The position numbers and the translations under genes were made by a program. A stretch of 64,000 bases of DNA from Nocardioides renjunii (GTDB lineage Bacteria; Actinomycetota; Actinomycetes; Propionibacteriales; Nocardioidaceae): NCBI RefSeq assembly GCF_034661175.1, contig NZ_CP141058.1, forward strand, positions 3,720,001 to 3,784,000, given 5' to 3'. Position 1 is the stretch's first letter. Each line of letters opens with the position of its first letter. Of the stretch, positions 62,061-64,000 are shown one piece after another. The notes beneath the pieces are model-generated. The model saw only the letters and a list, made by a program, of their open reading frames with translations, was not told the origin of the DNA and ran no database searches.

Positions 62061-64000
62061 TTGATCATCGAGCGTGACCTCACGCCGTACGTCGTCTACT
62101 CGGGCGACCCGGTCCTGCGCGCCCTGGAGAAGATCACCGCCAACAAGGCCCGGGTCATCTTCCTCGTCGACTCGCACGGCCACCTCGACGGCGTGCTGTC
62201 CGACGGCGACTTCCGGCGCTGGGTGAGCACCGCCAGCAGCCTCACCGTCGACGTCCCCGCCCTGGAGGCCGCCAACACCTCGCCGCGCAGCCTGCCGATC
62301 GGCAGCAGCCCGGCCGAGATCAGCCACGCCTTCGGCTCGGGCATCGACCACGTCGCGCTCGTCGACGACCGCGGCCACCTCGTCGCCATCGCGATCAACC
62401 GCGCCGACGAGCTGCGCATCGGCCGTCACGTCGTCGCCCCGGACGCGCCGGCGCTGATGATCAGCGAGATCGGCATCAACCACCAGGGCGACGTGTCGCT
62501 AGCCAGGAAGCTCGTCGACCTCTCGGTCGAGGCGGGCGCCGACGTCGTGAAGTTCCAGATGCGCGACATGGAGTCGCTCTACCGGCAGGGGACGGCCGGC
62601 TCCGGCGGTGAGGACCTCGGCCCGCAGTACACCCTCGACCTGCTCGCGAAGTACGACCTCGGCGCCGACGGCCTCTTCGAGGTCTTCGACCACTGCCGCG
62701 ACGTCGGCATCGACGTCATGTGCACCGCGTGGGACCCGGTCAGCGTCGACCGGCTCGTCGACTACGGCATCACCTCCCTCAAGGTCGCCTCGGCCGACAT
62801 GACCAACCACGCGCTGCTGCGGCACATGGCGGCCAGCGGCACGCCGATGGTCATCTCGACCGGCATGTCGACCGAGGGCGAGATCCGCGAGACCGTCGAC
62901 CTCGTCCGCAGCACCGGCATCGCGCACGCCTTCCTGCACTGCCAGTCGACCTACCCGGCACCGTTCAAGGACGTCAACCTGGCCTACCTGACCCGGCTCG
63001 CCGAGCTCACCCAGGCGCCCGTCGGCTACTCCGGGCACGAGCGCGGCTTCCACGTCGCCCTCGCCGCCGTCGCCCTCGGCGCGCGGATCGTCGAGAAGCA
63101 CTTCACCGTCGACCGCGACCTCGAGGGCAACGACCACAAGGTCAGTCTGCTCCCGGGCGAGTTCGCCGAGATGGTGCAGCGCGTGCGCGAGGTGGAGGAG
63201 GCGCTCGGCACCGCGGCGCCGCGCGCCGTCTCCACCGGCGAGATGATGAACCGCGTCAACCTCGCCAAGTCGCTCGTCGCCGCCCGCCGGATCGAGGTCG
63301 GCGCCGTGCTCGGTGACGACGACATCGACATCAAGAGCCCCGGTCGCGGGCTCCAGCCCAACGCCTACGACCGGCTCGTCGGACGCACGACGACCCGTGC
63401 GCTGGAGCCCGGCGACTTCTTCTACGCCACCGACCTCGGTGACGCGGCGCCGCGCGGGCGGGCCTACGAGTTCCGCCGGCCGTGGGGCCTCGCCGTCCGC
63501 TACCACGACATCGACGCGATGACGAAGGACACCACTCCCGACTTCCTCGAGTTCCACTTCTCCTACAAGGACCTCGACCTGCCCGTCGCGGACGTCTTCG
63601 CGCGCTACGACGGCGGCCTGCCGATGGGCTTCACCACGCACTCCCCCGACCTGTTCGCCGGCGACTTCCTGCTCAACCTCGCCTCCGAGGACGACGCACA
63701 CTGGGAGCGCTCCATCCGCGAGCTCCAGCGGGTCGTCGACACCACCCGCGAGATGCAGGCGTTCTTCACCCGGGGCGCCGACGCGAAGGCCGGGACGGAG
63801 GGTCCGGTCGTCGTGGCCAGCCTCGGCGGCTTCACCACCGACGCCTTCGTGCGTCCCGAGCAGCGCGAGGCGATGTACGACCGGGTCGCGGCCGGCCTGG
63901 CGCGGGTCGACGACTCCGGCGTGCGCCTCTGCGCCCAGACGCTGCCGCCCTACCCCTGGTACATGGGCGGCCAGCTCTACTGCAACCTCTTCGTCGACCC
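62061..64000 (+). CDS. multidomain NeuB-type synthase: CBS pair, NeuB, SAF, C-terminal domain (3' end outside window)
   Basis: At least 646 residues, open past the window. Residues about 1-120 are a CBS-domain pair (FLVDSHGHLDGVLSDGDFRRW, ALVDDRGHLVAI). Residues about 133-375 are a NeuB barrel (ISEIGINHQGDVSLA, VVKFQMRD, KVASADMTNHALL, YSGHERG, EKHFTVDRDLEG), which condenses phosphoenolpyruvate with a hexosamine-type sugar. The SAF part follows (about 393-450: VNLAKSLVAAR, IKSPGRGL). From about residue 470 a further domain, resembling a sugar-isomerase-like TIM barrel, begins (WGLAVRYHDIDAM, DFLEFHFSYKDLDL). TTG start with GGAAGG 8-9 nt upstream and a TACGGT box at 62021-62026. CBS domains usually sense nucleotides, suggesting feedback control. 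Confidence 0.88.
   Translation, partial: MIIERDLTPYVVYSGDPVLRALEKITANKARVIFLVDSHGHLDGVLSDGDFRRWVSTASSLTVDVPALEAANTSPRSLPIGSSPAEISHAFGSGIDHVALVDDRGHLVAIAINRADELRIGRHVVAPDAPALMISEIGINHQGDVSLARKLVDLSVEAGADVVKFQMRDMESLYRQGTAGSGGEDLGPQYTLDLLAKYDLGADGLFEVFDHCRDVGIDVMCTAWDPVSVDRLVDYGITSLKVASADMTNHALLRHMAASGTPMVISTGMSTEGEIRETVDLVRSTGIAHAFLHCQSTYPAPFKDVNLAYLTRLAELTQAPVGYSGHERGFHVALAAVALGARIVEKHFTVDRDLEGNDHKVSLLPGEFAEMVQRVREVEEALGTAAPRAVSTGEMMNRVNLAKSLVAARRIEVGAVLGDDDIDIKSPGRGLQPNAYDRLVGRTTTRALEPGDFFYATDLGDAAPRGRAYEFRRPWGLAVRYHDIDAMTKDTTPDFLEFHFSYKDLDLPVADVFARYDGGLPMGFTTHSPDLFAGDFLLNLASEDDAHWERSIRELQRVVDTTREMQAFFTRGADAKAGTEGPVVVASLGGFTTDAFVRPEQREAMYDRVAAGLARVDDSGVRLCAQTLPPYPWYMGGQLYCNLFVD

Overview
The window is very GC-rich, densely coded DNA of an actinobacterium, most probably a Nocardioides-like member of the Propionibacteriales. 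The evidence is a DtxR/IdeR-type regulator, an actinobacterial citrate synthase next to pdxH, TypA, an LCP cell-wall ligase, Tat-exported proteins, many GTG/TTG starts, and many genes whose -10 box lies only 6-7 nt before the start codon (apparent leaderless genes). Species-level placement is inference.

Layout. 1-5.7 kb: the 5' part of a penicillin acylase gene, then divergently FmdB-like zinc ribbon, SAF/CpaB-like protein and MscL, then an LCP ligase with a coupled 59-aa protein. 5.9-13.6 kb: tRNA-Arg(CCU), a saccharopine-dehydrogenase-like oxidoreductase, an exported beta-propeller protein, DUF2277 plus sirtuin, a large inverted repeat, a DtxR/IdeR regulator, a thioesterase-like protein and a GH13 alpha-glucosidase. 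13.6-20.5 kb: two drug-export modules (MFS exporter with MarR regulator; heterodimeric ABC exporter with autoregulating TetR), separated by a 580-bp non-coding stretch with MarR-type palindromes, three 57-bp repeats and a candidate structured leader RNA with a 12-aa peptide ORF. 20.5-31.9 kb: pdxH, citrate synthase, DCC protein, secreted LAS-like peptidase, GNAT, serC, topoisomerase IB, a collagen-like secreted protein, an M4 protease apparently fused to an emfourin-like inhibitor domain, typA and an HTH protein. 31.9-42.1 kb: exported proteins, namely two large M12B (reprolysin-like) metalloproteases in tandem, an MFS exporter, and two Tat-exported paralogues. 42.3-64 kb: DUF1707 and acyltransferase-3 membrane proteins, then about 20 kb of surface-glycan genes: ten or more glycosyltransferases, PIG-L deacetylase, WbqC, methyltransferase, hexapeptide acetyltransferase, a PglK/MsbA-like ABC flippase, and at the right edge CMP-nonulosonate synthetase and a multidomain NeuB-type synthase that runs off the window.

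How the genes work together. The glycan block reads as one pathway: the NeuB- and NeuA-like enzymes make and activate a sialic-acid-like (nonulosonic) sugar, glycosyltransferases build an oligosaccharide, deacetylase, acetyltransferase and methyltransferase decorate it, and the ABC protein probably flips it; no polymerase or initiating phosphoglycosyltransferase is in view. The two exporter modules each pair a pump with a local repressor. The most unusual non-coding element is the leader-like RNA at 15.96-16.17 kb. All product names rest on reading motifs by eye; no database search was run.
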